Assembly (NCBI RefSeq): GCF_030295995.1
Contig: NZ_AP027365.1
Location: forward strand, 3,814,066-3,878,065
Length of the DNA stretch: 64,000 nucleotides
Source of the DNA: Thalassotalea hakodatensis
Lineage (GTDB): Bacteria; Pseudomonadota; Gammaproteobacteria; Enterobacterales; Alteromonadaceae
Direction of reading: 5' to 3'
In this document: piece by piece, positions 8,643-17,860 of the stretch
Layout: every line of letters starts with the position of its first letter
Numbering within the stretch: position 1 is the stretch's first letter
Notes under the pieces: generated by a model
Told to the model about the DNA's origin: nothing
The model's input: the letters and a program-made list of their open reading frames with translations, nothing else
Database searches by the model: none
Position numbers and translations under genes: made by a program

Positions 8643-11045
8643 TTAAGCTCCTATAGGTGAGCCAGGCGGTAATGTAATCTTACGATTTTCTTTTACTTTT
8701 AATGTGTTTGATAAATACAGTGGAACTTGCGTTGATAACAAACGATATTGTGCAGCTAAAGGATGATCTTCGGTTTGCGTTAAAAACCATTCTTCAAGTG
8801 ATTTCAACGTAACAAACACCTCTGCTTTAACTTCTGTCACTAAAGACTCTTGCTGCCACAATTGTGCTAGTTTATCGATAACTAAACGATTGATACGCTG
8901 TTGCACTAACATTTCATGACCTTTGCCCACGGGCTGTTTTATCGTTTTATTAATTAATTGTGAGAACAACTCGGCGACTGAAGGCACACTATCATCTAAG
9001 GCAGATTGCTGTGCCAAACGACTCAAACGTGCTTTATTGAGTAATAGATCAATCGTATGTTTTGCGCTTGCTTGTGCTGCTGAAATAGCATCAAACGCGA
9101 GCCCTGTTTGGCTGGCAAAACTTTCTCTATCTCGATTATAGCCATATGCTTTTGGCGGTATAAGCTCAACAATATGTTTAGGCAGCGTTAATATATTAGG
9201 AGATAACGTCGCTAATAATTGGCTTATCGCCGCTTGTTGCTTTTGTCCTTCAACGATGCTTAAAGTATTAACGAAAGGTTGCTCACGCACTTGATAAGTG
9301 TAGTTAATACCGGCGACTATTTTTGCCGCTGCTTCTACTTGATAGCGATGAAAATTATAGATTGGTACTAATGCTTGCTCTAGTTCGGATAATGCTGTTC
9401 CTACTGGGATAGTGTTTATCCCAAGGTTTTTTAACGCTACTGCTCTTATGTCTAACACGCGTTGTAATTCTGCAACGGGGTCTTGACCATTATCCCATAA
9501 ATGAGCAGTTGAATGCCCACCGGATTGAGGACGGGCGTCAGCGTCAGACATAAATTGCAGCCCTTTCTCTTGTGCTGTTTTTATCACGTTTGCCAAATAT
9601 TGCTGTTCTTTTTTAGGCTCAACATCTTGATAACCATAGGCAACAGCATGTTTGTCCCACGTACCCAAATTAACATCATAGGCATTAGAAAGGTCTATTT
9701 TACCTTGGTTTAAACGAATGTAAGGGTGCGGGTAGTCCATCACAGATGTTCTATTATTACTGCTAGCAGAGAAATTATGAGCAATGCCTAGGGTATGCCC
9801 GACTTCATGTGCAGATAATTGGCGAATTCTCGCTAACGCCATTTCTTTCATTGCCGTTGTATCGGTATTTGCATCACTAAACGGTGAGGTTAGCCCTAAA
9901 GCAATTAAATAATCTTGACGCACTCTTAATGAGCCTAACGTAACATGACCTTTAATAATTTCTCCCGTACGGGGATCTACCACTGAAGAGCCATACGACC
10001 ATCCTCTTGTTGCGCGATGAACCCACTGAATAACGTTATAACGTACATCCATTGGGTCAGCACCTGGTGGTAACATTTTCACTTGAAAGGCACTTTTATA
10101 GCCAATCGCTTCAAAAGCTTGATCCCACCACATTGCGCCATCAATTAATGCACTTTTTATCGGCTCTGGTACACCAGGATCTAAATAATACACAATAGGC
10201 TCTACCGCTTCGCTTAGCGTGGCTGTTGGTTGTTTTTTCGCTAATCGATGACGGTTAATCACGCGTTTTACTAAAGGTTCTTCAATCGCAGAGGCATAAT
10301 CTGCAAATTTATGCGCCCAGAACCCACTGAACGGATGAAATTTTCGCATGGAATATTGATCATCGGGCAAAGCAATTAATGAATGATGAAAATTGACCGT
10401 TAGCGTATTATTGTCTGGTGTTACCGACTTTAAATATTGACCAGCACCAGTACCTTTAAAAGTAACCGTGGCTTCTAATTCAGTATTTTTTTCAAACGCT
10501 TTACTTCTTGGTGCATAAAAGGCGCTTCGAGAATTATCAATAGAAAAGTTACCTTGTTTACGTGCCTTTAACGTTGCAGATAATTTATGAATATCAGATA
10601 AAAGAAACGGCGTGTAATCAATAAGGTAACGTTGTTTCCCTTCAGCAACAACGTTAAACCCCCAAATAACCGCACTTGCAAACGCTTGTTCAACCGCTTT
10701 TTTTTCTAGTTCATTATCACTATCTGCGCGGTAATAAGTATTGCGTTGTCTTAATAAGGCTTTATCGCCTACTCGTTCAAAGGCAACTAAACGAGTTTGG
10801 CCTAACTGCCCTCGATCAAGACCAATATCATTTGAGCCAACACCGTGAGGCATCGCACTTTGAAATAAAAACGATTGTTGTTGTGCTACCTCTAAGAATA
10901 CCTTTCCTGATGCGTCATCATAATAAAAGGTAAAAAAACCTTGGTGCTTTTGCTTATCTTCGACAAAAGATGTTAACTCATCAGTGGCGACCGCAGTAAA
11001 AACAAAACAATACAGTAAAATAAATACAATGTTTAATGGCTTCAT
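8643..11045 (-). CDS. Exported zinc-dependent metalloprotease (DUF4953/DUF5117 family)
   Basis: The start is set at 11045 (MKPLNIVFILLYCFVF), which gives a clear signal peptide cleaved near residue 20-22. The frame is open 46 residues further, but that part is basic and unlike a leader. The 800-aa product has HEVGHTLGIAH at 413-423, giving three His ligands and the catalytic Glu, then VMDYPHPY, a Met-turn-like segment of metzincins. The N-terminal 250 residues match the all-beta DUF5117-type region. Substrate is unknown; the location is periplasmic or extracellular. The gene is divergent from fbp. The length is usual for this family of large marine-bacterial proteases. Confidence 0.88.
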   Translation of the reverse strand: MKPLNIVFILLYCFVFTAVATDELTSFVEDKQKHQGFFTFYYDDASGKVFLEVAQQQSFLFQSAMPHGVGSNDIGLDRGQLGQTRLVAFERVGDKALLRQRNTYYRADSDNELEKKAVEQAFASAVIWGFNVVAEGKQRYLIDYTPFLLSDIHKLSATLKARKQGNFSIDNSRSAFYAPRSKAFEKNTELEATVTFKGTGAGQYLKSVTPDNNTLTVNFHHSLIALPDDQYSMRKFHPFSGFWAHKFADYASAIEEPLVKRVINRHRLAKKQPTATLSEAVEPIVYYLDPGVPEPIKSALIDGAMWWDQAFEAIGYKSAFQVKMLPPGADPMDVRYNVIQWVHRATRGWSYGSSVVDPRTGEIIKGHVTLGSLRVRQDYLIALGLTSPFSDANTDTTAMKEMALARIRQLSAHEVGHTLGIAHNFSASSNNRTSVMDYPHPYIRLNQGKIDLSNAYDVNLGTWDKHAVAYGYQDVEPKKEQQYLANVIKTAQEKGLQFMSDADARPQSGGHSTAHLWDNGQDPVAELQRVLDIRAVALKNLGINTIPVGTALSELEQALVPIYNFHRYQVEAAAKIVAGINYTYQVREQPFVNTLSIVEGQKQQAAISQLLATLSPNILTLPKHIVELIPPKAYGYNRDRESFASQTGLAFDAISAAQASAKHTIDLLLNKARLSRLAQQSALDDSVPSVAELFSQLINKTIKQPVGKGHEMLVQQRINRLVIDKLAQLWQQESLVTEVKAEVFVTLKSLEEWFLTQTEDHPLAAQYRLLSTQVPLYLSNTLKVKENRKITLPPGSPIGA

Positions 11046-11266
11046 TTCTTTCTCTTCTATCAACAGCATTGTCATACTTAAATAGATAATACACCTACAA
11101 AGCGACGCCGTTTTATTGTTATAATCAAATGAGAATAGGCGAAATAAACGCCTACGCTTAAAGCGACTTAAATGACTCGACACACATTCATCAAGCGCTT
11201 AAAAATAAATAAAAAGTACATTTTATACAATTTAACCACCCATACTGTAAAAAATTAGGTATTACA

Positions 11267-12235
11267 ATGCAACGACTTGCCCCTGCTTTACGTGAAGATA
11301 ATGTGCCATTAGATCTCATTTCCCTAATAAAAACCATTTTAGCCGCCACAAAGGAAATATCATTTCGTGTAAGCCAAGCTCATCTTGGTGGGTTAATGGG
11401 TTCAACGCTAGATGAAAATATACAAGGTGAAGTACAAAAAAAACTCGACGTAGTTGCCAATGAACTCATTAAAGATATTTTGCTTGAGTCAGGTTTTGTT
11501 CGCGCAATTTCTTCTGAAGAAGAAGAGCATTCTGTCGTTGGTGATGAAAACGGTAAATTTATTGTCTCATTTGACCCATTAGACGGTAGCTCAAATATTG
11601 ATATTAATTCGCTAATCGGTACCATCTTTTCAATACACGAAGCTCGAGATGATGTACCTGCAGGAGATTCTGCACAATTCCAACAAGCAGGCACTAAACA
11701 GGTATGTGCTGGTTATGTATTGTACGGTCCTTCAACCATGTTAGTCATGACAACAGGTAAAGGTACGCATTTTTATGTATTAGATCGTACTCATGGTGGT
11801 TTTTTATTAGTTGAACGCAATGTGCAAGTACCTAAAACCACTCAGGAATTTGCAGTAAATATGTCAAACCAACGGTTTTGGCAACCGCCAATGCAGCGTT
11901 ATATTCAAGATTTAATAGCGGGTGATACCGGCCCTAGAGAAAAAAACTTCAATATGCGCTGGATTGCAGCCATGGTTGGCGATATTCATCGTGTATTAAC
12001 GCGCGGTGGCATTTTTACTTACCCTGCAGATAGTAAAGATCCTAAAAAGCCTTTTAAATTAAGATTAATGTATGAAGCTAACCCTATGAGCTTCCTTATT
12101 GAACAAGCTGGTGGCCTAGCGGTGACCTCTCAAGAGCGTATTATGGACATTGAACCTGACGATATTCATCAGCGTGTTGAAGTCATTATGGGCTCAGAAG
12201 AAGAAGTTAACATCTGCTTAAATTACTACAAGTAA
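11267..12235 (+). CDS. fbp: Class I fructose-1,6-bisphosphatase
   Basis: 322 aa, close to the E. coli Fbp length (332). It converts fructose-1,6-bisphosphate to fructose-6-phosphate in gluconeogenesis. The metal-binding motif [10 protein letters not shown] is at 103-112, preceded by the acidic loop SSEEEE (82-87). The later segments [20 protein letters not shown] and [17 protein letters not shown] are diagnostic of class I enzymes. The ATG lies after a short A+T-rich stretch. A terminator follows directly. Gluconeogenesis fits growth on fatty acids and amino acids, in line with fadBA nearby. Confidence 0.97.
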   Translation: MQRLAPALREDNVPLDLISLIKTILAATKEISFRVSQAHLGGLMGSTLDENIQGEVQKKLDVVANELIKDILLESGFVRAISSEEEEHSVVGDENGKFIVSFDPLDGSSNIDINSLIGTIFSIHEARDDVPAGDSAQFQQAGTKQVCAGYVLYGPSTMLVMTTGKGTHFYVLDRTHGGFLLVERNVQVPKTTQEFAVNMSNQRFWQPPMQRYIQDLIAGDTGPREKNFNMRWIAAMVGDIHRVLTRGGIFTYPADSKDPKKPFKLRLMYEANPMSFLIEQAGGLAVTSQERIMDIEPDDIHQRVEVIMGSEEEVNICLNYYK

Positions 12236-12253
12236 TATTGTTAAATATATACC

Positions 12254-12294
12254 GTTAATCATCGTATTCTTTCTTGTACGGTGATTAACTTTTT
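12254..12294 (+). terminator. Intrinsic terminator after fbp
   Basis: A 13-bp stem with one G-T wobble (GTTAATCATCGTA at 12254-12266 with TACGGTGATTAAC at 12277-12289) closes a 10-nt loop and is followed by TTTTT. It starts 19 bp after the fbp stop. Confidence 0.8.
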
Positions 12295-12399
12295 CACAAC
12301 ACGATTGTTCGCTCACCTAATAAATACCTTCCAGAACCTTCAGTGATTGATGCTATAAATTTGTTAATATCATGTGTCAGTTTTCTTTACAAAAAGTTA

Positions 12400-12470
12400 T
12401 TTGTACATTCGTACAAACTGGTTAACCTCTTGAATAAATGTAACTAATTTACTTGGCATATTTTGTGCAA
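12400..12470 (+). promoter_or_regulatory. Candidate sigma-54 promoter with upstream dyad for the PEP-CTERM gene
   Basis: TTGGCA...GTGCAA at 12453-12470 has GG (12455-12456) and GC (12467-12468) separated by exactly 10 bp, as in -24/-12 promoters (the -12 box GTGC deviates from TTGC). Upstream lies a dyad TTTGTAC-N4-GTACAAA (12400-12417), which could bind an activator. Between them, ATGTAACTAATT (12438-12449) recurs upstream of the second PEP-CTERM gene at 17861-17872. PrsR-type sigma-54 control of PEP-CTERM genes is known in other bacteria; the link here is inferred. Confidence 0.4.
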
Positions 12471-12508
12471 TCTCAAGTTGAATTTAATATTTATTAAGGT
12501 ATAAGGAC

Positions 12509-13243
12509 ATGTTTAAAAAATTATTAACCTCTGCACTATTTGCCGCTACGGCACTTAGCGCACAAGCAAATACAATTGTAGACTTAGAACTACAACTTCT
12601 CGCCGATGTTTCAGGTAGTGTTGATTCCGGTGAATATGCATTACAGCTTCAAGGCTATGAACAAGCGTTTCGCTCTGCAAGCGTGCATGCAGCGATTGAA
12701 GCAGGCACCGAAGGTAAGATCGCTGTGCAATACCTTGAGTGGTCAGGCTCAAGTAGCCAAAGTGTACAAGTTGATTGGACACTGATTGATACCGCAGCTG
12801 ATGCCATTGCTTTTGCCGACCAATTAGCATTACTATCAAGAGCTTTTAGTGGCTCTACTGGTATTGGCTCTGCAATTGCATTTGGCGCAACATTATTTGG
12901 CACAAACGATTTTGATGCCGCTCGTCAAGTAATGGATGTATCGGGTGATGGCACAAATAATGATGGTGTCAGTGTTACAACGGCACGAGACAATGCATTA
13001 GCTGGTGGAATTGACACTATTAATGGTATTACTATTGGTAGTGCAGGTGTTGGCACATATTATCAAAACAATGTAATTGGTGGTTTTAATGCCTTTCATC
13101 TACACGCAGCTACATTTGCGGATTTTCAAGCGGGTATTGAGCGTAAATTAATCAGAGAAATCTCAGCAACTGTTTCAGAGCCAGGTACTATTGCTATGGT
13201 AGGTTTAGCTTTATTTGGATTAGCGCGTATTCGTAGAAGCTAA
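12509..13243 (+). CDS. PEP-CTERM protein with DUF1194 (VWA-like) domain
   Basis: 244 aa. An Sec signal peptide (MFKKLLTSALFAATALSAQA) is followed by a DUF1194 domain, a von Willebrand A-like fold, over residues 25-215. The MIDAS start is visible as LLADVSGSVD (DxSxS), and DVSGDGTNNDG follows later. The C-terminus EPGTIAMVGLALFG followed by RIRRS is a PEP-CTERM sorting signal: EP motif, hydrophobic helix, basic tail. Such proteins are processed by exosortase and exported to the surface or matrix; no exosortase lies in this window. Function of DUF1194 is unknown; metal-dependent adhesion is inferred from the MIDAS. A sigma-54-like promoter lies upstream and a terminator follows. Confidence 0.9.
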   Translation: MFKKLLTSALFAATALSAQANTIVDLELQLLADVSGSVDSGEYALQLQGYEQAFRSASVHAAIEAGTEGKIAVQYLEWSGSSSQSVQVDWTLIDTAADAIAFADQLALLSRAFSGSTGIGSAIAFGATLFGTNDFDAARQVMDVSGDGTNNDGVSVTTARDNALAGGIDTINGITIGSAGVGTYYQNNVIGGFNAFHLHAATFADFQAGIERKLIREISATVSEPGTIAMVGLALFGLARIRRS

Positions 13244-13272
13244 TTTTTATTAAAAGCTGATATAACAAGTTT

Positions 13273-13304
13273 AAAGTCGCTTATAGCTTAAGCGGCTTTT
13301 TTTT
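13273..13304 (+). terminator. Intrinsic terminator after the DUF1194 gene
   Basis: Stem AAAGTCGCTTA (13273-13283) pairs with TAAGCGGCTTT (13289-13299), with one G-T wobble, around a 5-nt loop and runs into eight T residues. Confidence 0.8.
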
Positions 13305-13368
13305 GTCTCCATTATTTTGCTAAAATACCCATAACGTTTTAATCGCTCACTACGACAGAGAAATATTT

Positions 13369-14289
13369 ATGCCCAATTATGTTGTCGGTCACAAGATCCC
13401 TGACTCAGATTCCATTTGTTCAGCAATTGCTTTATCTTATTTAAAAACCGAACTTGGTGAACATACTGTACCCGCCCGTTTAGGCGAATTATCGCCTGAA
13501 ACACTATTTATCTTAGATAAGTTTGGCTTTGAACAACCAGAGCTTAAACTAAGTTATGCAGGTGAAAGCTTATATATCGTTGATCATTCAGAACGCACAC
13601 AAGGCCCTGATGACATCGATGACGCAACTATTTTAGGCATTATTGATCATCATAAGCTTGGCGATATTACTACTTCTACGCCATTAGAATGCTGGATACG
13701 TCCTGTTGGCTGTACTAACACCATTATCAAAATGATGTACGATTTTCACGGTATCGCTATCCCAAAAGATATCGCTGGCGCTATGATGTGTGCAATCTTA
13801 TCTGATACCGTTATTTTCAAATCACCAACCTGTACCACTGCTGATATAAAGTGTGTTGAAGCGTTGGCTGAAATTGCAGGTATTGACGACCCACAAGCAC
13901 TTGGTATGGAAATGTTCAAAGTAAAATCAGCGGTTGAAGACACACCAATACGAGACCTCGTTTTGCGTGACTTTAAAGATTTTGACATGAACGGCCACTT
14001 AGTTGGTATTGGGCAATTAGAAGTTATCGATTTAGCTATTTTTGATGATATTAAAGCTGAACTTGAAGCAGATATAGCAGCGTTAAAAGTAGAAGGTAAT
14101 CGCCATAGTGTACTGTTATTGTTAACCGACATTATGAAAGAAGGCTCTGAAGTGTTAATAGTAAGTGATAATGGCGATTTAACTGCTAATGCGTTTGATA
14201 AAGCGTCTATAGACGGACGTGTATGGCTCGATGGTGTGCTATCTCGTAAGAAACAAGTGGTACCGCCACTGCAAAAATCTTTTTCTTAA
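13369..14289 (+). CDS. ppaC: Manganese-dependent inorganic pyrophosphatase (DHH family)
   Basis: 306 aa, the usual family II pyrophosphatase length. It hydrolyses PPi to phosphate and drives biosynthetic reactions. Metal ligands visible are H8, D12 and D14 (VGHKIPDSDS), D72 (IVDHSE), and the DHH motif at 93-95 (IIDHHKLGD). The DHHA2 domain occupies about 190-300 and ends with SRKKQVVPPL, the substrate-binding RKKQ motif. No CBS domains are present, so it is not the nucleotide-regulated form. It is monocistronic, with terminators on both sides. Confidence 0.96.
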   Translation: MPNYVVGHKIPDSDSICSAIALSYLKTELGEHTVPARLGELSPETLFILDKFGFEQPELKLSYAGESLYIVDHSERTQGPDDIDDATILGIIDHHKLGDITTSTPLECWIRPVGCTNTIIKMMYDFHGIAIPKDIAGAMMCAILSDTVIFKSPTCTTADIKCVEALAEIAGIDDPQALGMEMFKVKSAVEDTPIRDLVLRDFKDFDMNGHLVGIGQLEVIDLAIFDDIKAELEADIAALKVEGNRHSVLLLLTDIMKEGSEVLIVSDNGDLTANAFDKASIDGRVWLDGVLSRKKQVVPPLQKSFS

Positions 14290-14314
14290 GCGTATAGTTA
14301 ACCTTATTTTTTTA

Positions 14315-14344
14315 GAAACTCAGCAAATGCTGAGTTTCTTGTTT
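14315..14344 (+). terminator. Probable intrinsic terminator after ppaC
   Basis: GAAACTCAGCA (14315-14325) is the exact complement of TGCTGAGTTTC (14328-14338). After allowance for a minimal loop the stem is about 10 bp. The following tract TTGTTT is a weak T-run, so efficiency is uncertain. Confidence 0.6.
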
Positions 14345-14357
14345 CAGGGCAACGATA

Positions 14358-14909
14358 ATGAACATTAACAATAGCGAGCGTTTATCTTTTCGTTTAATGG
14401 ATAAAAACGATAAGCAATTATTATGGCAGCTCGATCAAGACTCCGAAGTGATGAAATTCATTACTGGCGGGAAAATATCATCAATGGAAAAAATTGAACA
14501 CGTTTTTATACCACGAATGGAAGCTTACCTTAATAAAGAAAAAGGCTGGGGACTATGGCAAGTCAACCTTCTGACAGACAACACTTACCTAGGTTGGATT
14601 TTAATTCGTCCTATGCAGTTTTTTTCAGATCACCCTGAGCTCGATAATTTAGAAATAGGATGGCGATTCTTTAGGGACACCTGGGGGAAAGGGTATGCAA
14701 CTGAAGCCGCTCAGCAGGTAATGCAATCCTTACATTTACAGTTGGGTTACAATCAGTTTAGTGCGATTGCAGATGAAGACAATCACGCCTCAATTAAAGT
14801 CATGAAAAAGCTAGGCATGCACTACGTAAAAACATACCACCACAAGGATCAATTAATTGATTGCCAAGTTGCCTATTATCAGGTTAATAAAAACCCTAAT
14901 ATATTGTAA
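14358..14909 (+). CDS. GNAT-family N-acetyltransferase (RimJ/RimL-like)
   Basis: 183 aa, Acetyltransf_3 type. The N-terminal SERLSFRLMDKNDKQLL segment is the usual first beta strand and helix. The acetyl-CoA-binding region is at about 112-125 (RDTWGKGYATEAAQQV), where GKGYAT stands for the Q/RxxGxG/A loop. The late strand and helix ADEDNHASIKVMKKLGM is typical of RimJ/L enzymes that modify protein N-termini or small amines. Substrate is unknown. It lies just after ppaC and 54 bp before the ABC pair, possibly as a separate unit. Confidence 0.88.
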   Translation: MNINNSERLSFRLMDKNDKQLLWQLDQDSEVMKFITGGKISSMEKIEHVFIPRMEAYLNKEKGWGLWQVNLLTDNTYLGWILIRPMQFFSDHPELDNLEIGWRFFRDTWGKGYATEAAQQVMQSLHLQLGYNQFSAIADEDNHASIKVMKKLGMHYVKTYHHKDQLIDCQVAYYQVNKNPNIL

Positions 14910-14963
14910 TAAAATTCTTTTCGTAGCGACTAAGCGACCACATAACTAAGAACAAGGATTTTT

Positions 14964-15896
14964 ATGCAGTTGCTCGTCAATCAAGTATTAAAGCAGTACG
15001 CTACTGTAAAAGCAGTAAATCACTTAAGTTTTAACGTTAATCGCGGGGAAATATTCGCGTTATTAGGTCCTAATGGCGCTGGTAAATCTTCTTTAGTTAA
15101 AATGCTCACTGGATTTACAAAGCCAGATGCTGGCAATATTAGTGTAACAATAGACGATGTGGAATATGACGCCATACCCAATTGGGCACTAGGTTATTTG
15201 CCAGAAGATCGTGGTTTATATCCGGAGAAATCCGTTATCGATAACATTTGCTATTTTGCACAATTAAATGGCATGGCAAAAAACGATGCAAAAGAGCAGG
15301 CAGCTTTTTGGTTAGAAAAATTTGACTTAAGCGAACGTAAAAGCGACCAACTTAAATCCTTATCAAAAGGAAATCAGCAAAAAGTACAGCTGATCACCGC
15401 TGTTATTCATCAACCTCAATGGATAATACTCGATGAACCTTTTTCAGGCTTAGATCCAGTCAACCAAGAAAAAGTCGTTACCTTTTTACATGAACTGAAA
15501 AAGCTTGGTATGACAGTACTACTTAGTGCCCACCAAATGGCCATGGTTGAAAAAATCGCTGACCGTATCTTACTCATGAACAAAGGGGAAGCCGTTTTCT
15601 ATGGCACCCTAGGTGAAATTACACAGCAATTAGGCAGTAATAACCTCGTTGTCGCGAGTTATATACATGCTATCGATCAGGAAAAAATAACGGAATTGTT
15701 TCCTAAAGACGATGTTGTGCAAATAAACGATACGAAATTACAAGTTGCATGTGCAGAAAAGGATCAATTAAACCACGTGACAGATAAACTCACTAAACTT
15801 GGTGCGCTTTCTTCTATTCAATGTCAACAAAGAGATCTACATCAAATTTATATCGATGCTATTGAACAACATGGAGAAATTGCACATGAAGCCTAA
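14964..15896 (+). CDS. ABC transporter ATP-binding protein, NatA-like
   Basis: 310 aa. Walker A GPNGAGKSS is near residue 34, the signature LSKGNQQKVQ near 134 and Walker B WIILDEPFSG near 156, followed by the H-loop HQMAM. After the roughly 220-residue ATPase comes a C-terminal extension typical of the NatA/CcmA-type DUF4162 region. The short Q-loop phrase GYLPEDRGLYP is characteristic of NatA-like Na+ or drug exporters. It overlaps the permease gene by 11 bp. AAGGA precedes the ATG. Confidence 0.92.
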   Translation: MQLLVNQVLKQYATVKAVNHLSFNVNRGEIFALLGPNGAGKSSLVKMLTGFTKPDAGNISVTIDDVEYDAIPNWALGYLPEDRGLYPEKSVIDNICYFAQLNGMAKNDAKEQAAFWLEKFDLSERKSDQLKSLSKGNQQKVQLITAVIHQPQWIILDEPFSGLDPVNQEKVVTFLHELKKLGMTVLLSAHQMAMVEKIADRILLMNKGEAVFYGTLGEITQQLGSNNLVVASYIHAIDQEKITELFPKDDVVQINDTKLQVACAEKDQLNHVTDKLTKLGALSSIQCQQRDLHQIYIDAIEQHGEIAHEA

Positions 15897-17097
15897 CAAA
15901 TCAAAACAAGTATGGCTCGTTACCTGTTGGGAGTTTATGCACTTTTTCAAATGGAAACAGGAACTTATTTCAAAGCTGATCATGATTGCAATTGCAGCAA
16001 TCGTGTACTTTTGGCAAGTGGTTAAACATGATGACATTACGATTTATCAAATAGCCCTGACAAGTCAAAACGTTGTCTTACAAAATGCCGGACAATTTAA
16101 TTTTGAATATGTTGATAATACATCGCTTTCAGCCTTTGAATTGTTACAGCAAGAAGAGAGTAAATATGACGCTGTTATCGCGATGGGTTCTAATAAGCCA
16201 AGTGAACAGCAGCAGCTCATTTTAACGGTAAATGATAAGCAAAGCTGGCATAGCAGCTTGAATACGGAAGTATTAAATCAGTACCGACAATCTATTGCTC
16301 AACAGTTAAACTTGCAACCTAATCAGCTAGCACTGCTTCAAACACCTGTTGCTATAACGCAACAGTACGCTGATCAAGCAATTAAATCTGAAGACGACGT
16401 TAGCGATACGATTGCAATCGTGATGATAGTGCTCATGGCTGTCGGTATATTTACCTCTTTCGGACAACTCTTTGCAAGTATTACAGGAGAAAAACAACAG
16501 CGTGTAACAGAGCAACTCTATTCGTGTATTAGCGCACAAAGCTGGATAGATGGTAAAATTCTAGGCCAACTACTCCATGCGATTAAAGCGATGGTCACCG
16601 CGGGTATTACCGGTTTGCTTGGATATGCTTTTATGTCAGTTGTGATAAACGATCAAAGTATTGACCTTACAATGATTGATTGGTCGTTTATCCCCTGGTT
16701 GTTTATCTTCTCACTTTTAGGTATTTACATCAGTACTGCATTTATCGCGGCTGTCGCTGCTGCTATTGATGACCCGAATCATAGTGCTAAAACGAGTATG
16801 ATGTTATTACCACTGGTACCTGTCGCTTTAGTTTTTATGACCATGGATGATGCGTCTGGTTGGGCGATGAGTATACTAAGCTTTTTACCACTAACTTCGT
16901 TTGTAGCTATGCCAGTTAAAATGTCGCTCATTGATGTGCCGCTATGGCATACACTTTTATCGCTGCTATTAGGTATTGCTTTAGCCGCGTGGTTAAGATC
17001 AGGTGCGGCAAGAATGTTTAAAATGGGTATGACTATGTACGGCAAAGAACCAAGCGTAGGTATGATGTTTAAATGGATGATTAAAGAGCCTAAATAA
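15886..17097 (+). CDS. ABC-2 type permease, NatB-like
   Basis: The ATG at 15886 (MKPNKSKQVWLVTCWE) is chosen because GGAG lies 9 bp upstream and the longer frame only covers the ATPase 3' end. The 403-aa product has one N-terminal helix (about 25-42), a periplasmic domain of some 140 residues, then five or six helices from residue 165 on. This is the ABC2_membrane_3 (NatB/YhaP) layout. It probably forms an exporter with the coupled ATPase; the Na+ substrate is only by analogy. The C-terminus ends in a short cytoplasmic tail. Confidence 0.9.
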   Translation: MKPNKSKQVWLVTCWEFMHFFKWKQELISKLIMIAIAAIVYFWQVVKHDDITIYQIALTSQNVVLQNAGQFNFEYVDNTSLSAFELLQQEESKYDAVIAMGSNKPSEQQQLILTVNDKQSWHSSLNTEVLNQYRQSIAQQLNLQPNQLALLQTPVAITQQYADQAIKSEDDVSDTIAIVMIVLMAVGIFTSFGQLFASITGEKQQRVTEQLYSCISAQSWIDGKILGQLLHAIKAMVTAGITGLLGYAFMSVVINDQSIDLTMIDWSFIPWLFIFSLLGIYISTAFIAAVAAAIDDPNHSAKTSMMLLPLVPVALVFMTMDDASGWAMSILSFLPLTSFVAMPVKMSLIDVPLWHTLLSLLLGIALAAWLRSGAARMFKMGMTMYGKEPSVGMMFKWMIKEPK

Positions 17098-17109
17098 CCT
17101 TTTTTATAT

Positions 17110-17135
17110 GAGCCTATCCAAAGAATGGTAGGCTC
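17110..17135. terminator. Hairpin between convergent genes, possible terminator
   Basis: GAGCCTATC (17110-17118) pairs with GGTAGGCTC (17127-17135), 9 bp with one wobble and an 8-nt loop. There is no T-tract on either strand, so termination is uncertain. It separates the NatB-like gene from the convergent PEP-CTERM gene. Confidence 0.4.
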
Positions 17136-17152
17136 AATATATAAATAACGTT

Positions 17153-17776
17153 TTATTTAGTTAGTTTTTTACGCGTCACTAAACCTAATAACGTTAAGCT
17201 TAATAAGGCAATTGTACCTGGTTCAGGTACCGTTACTGGCGTGGTATCATGACCAACACCACCAACATTGGTTAAATTTTCCCCTGAAATATCAAAGGCA
17301 TAAAATGAAGTTCTATCGTTATCATCAGCATCAACAAAATTTGTCGTATCTGATAAAGACCATTCACCTGTTACCAAATCACCTGAAATGTAATCGCTGT
17401 CGAATTGCGTTAATACTGCAAAGTATGAACCAGTGTTTAACGTTCTTGAAATGAATGCATCCCAACTGTTACCACTTGTAGCTGATACAACATTAGAACC
17501 ATCGTCATCAGATTCAAGAAGGTTACCAAGGCTATCAAAAATAAACAATTGACTGTCAAAGCCACCGTCAGCAATGGTAGTTCCTTCAGCATTTACACCG
17601 CCAGCATAACCCCAGCTTGTTAATTCAACCAACGAATTGTCAGTAGCAACGTCAAAGCTGATATAAAAACGACTTTCATCGTTATCAAAATTACCTGTAA
17701 ACGATTCTGTAATAAGCGTTGCATTTGCCGTTAGGCTCATCATCAGTGCTGCTGCTGCCGAGATAAATTTTTTCAT
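17153..17776 (-). CDS. PEP-CTERM sorting-domain protein, DVUA0089-like
   Basis: 207 aa. Signal peptide MKKFISAAAALMMSLTANA is followed by a beta-rich, acidic secreted domain (about 20-180) with FDSQLFIFDSLGNLL and GSYFAVLTQFD. This resembles the pre-peptidase C-like or DVUA0089 proteins often tailed with PEP-CTERM. The C-terminus VPEPGTIALLSLTLLGL plus TRKKLTK is a standard sorting signal. Function is unknown; surface or matrix location is expected. The 12-mer shared with the upstream region of the other PEP-CTERM gene lies 85 bp before the start. Confidence 0.9.
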   Translation of the reverse strand: MKKFISAAAALMMSLTANATLITESFTGNFDNDESRFYISFDVATDNSLVELTSWGYAGGVNAEGTTIADGGFDSQLFIFDSLGNLLESDDDGSNVVSATSGNSWDAFISRTLNTGSYFAVLTQFDSDYISGDLVTGEWSLSDTTNFVDADDNDRTSFYAFDISGENLTNVGGVGHDTTPVTVPEPGTIALLSLTLLGLVTRKKLTK

Positions 17777-17860
17777 TCTATTAAATACCTTTCTTAATTA
17801 ATTACTGCTGAGCAGCATAAAGCAAAAAAACGAACCAATAATATATAAGCAATATTTTTC

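Noticed and set aside
11046-11183. 46-residue N-terminal extension of the metalloprotease
   Set aside because: It is Arg-rich and would hide the clear signal peptide that begins at 11045.
13746-14132. 128-aa open frame on the minus strand inside ppaC
   Set aside because: Antisense shadow of a strongly conserved gene, with serine-rich random composition and no family likeness.
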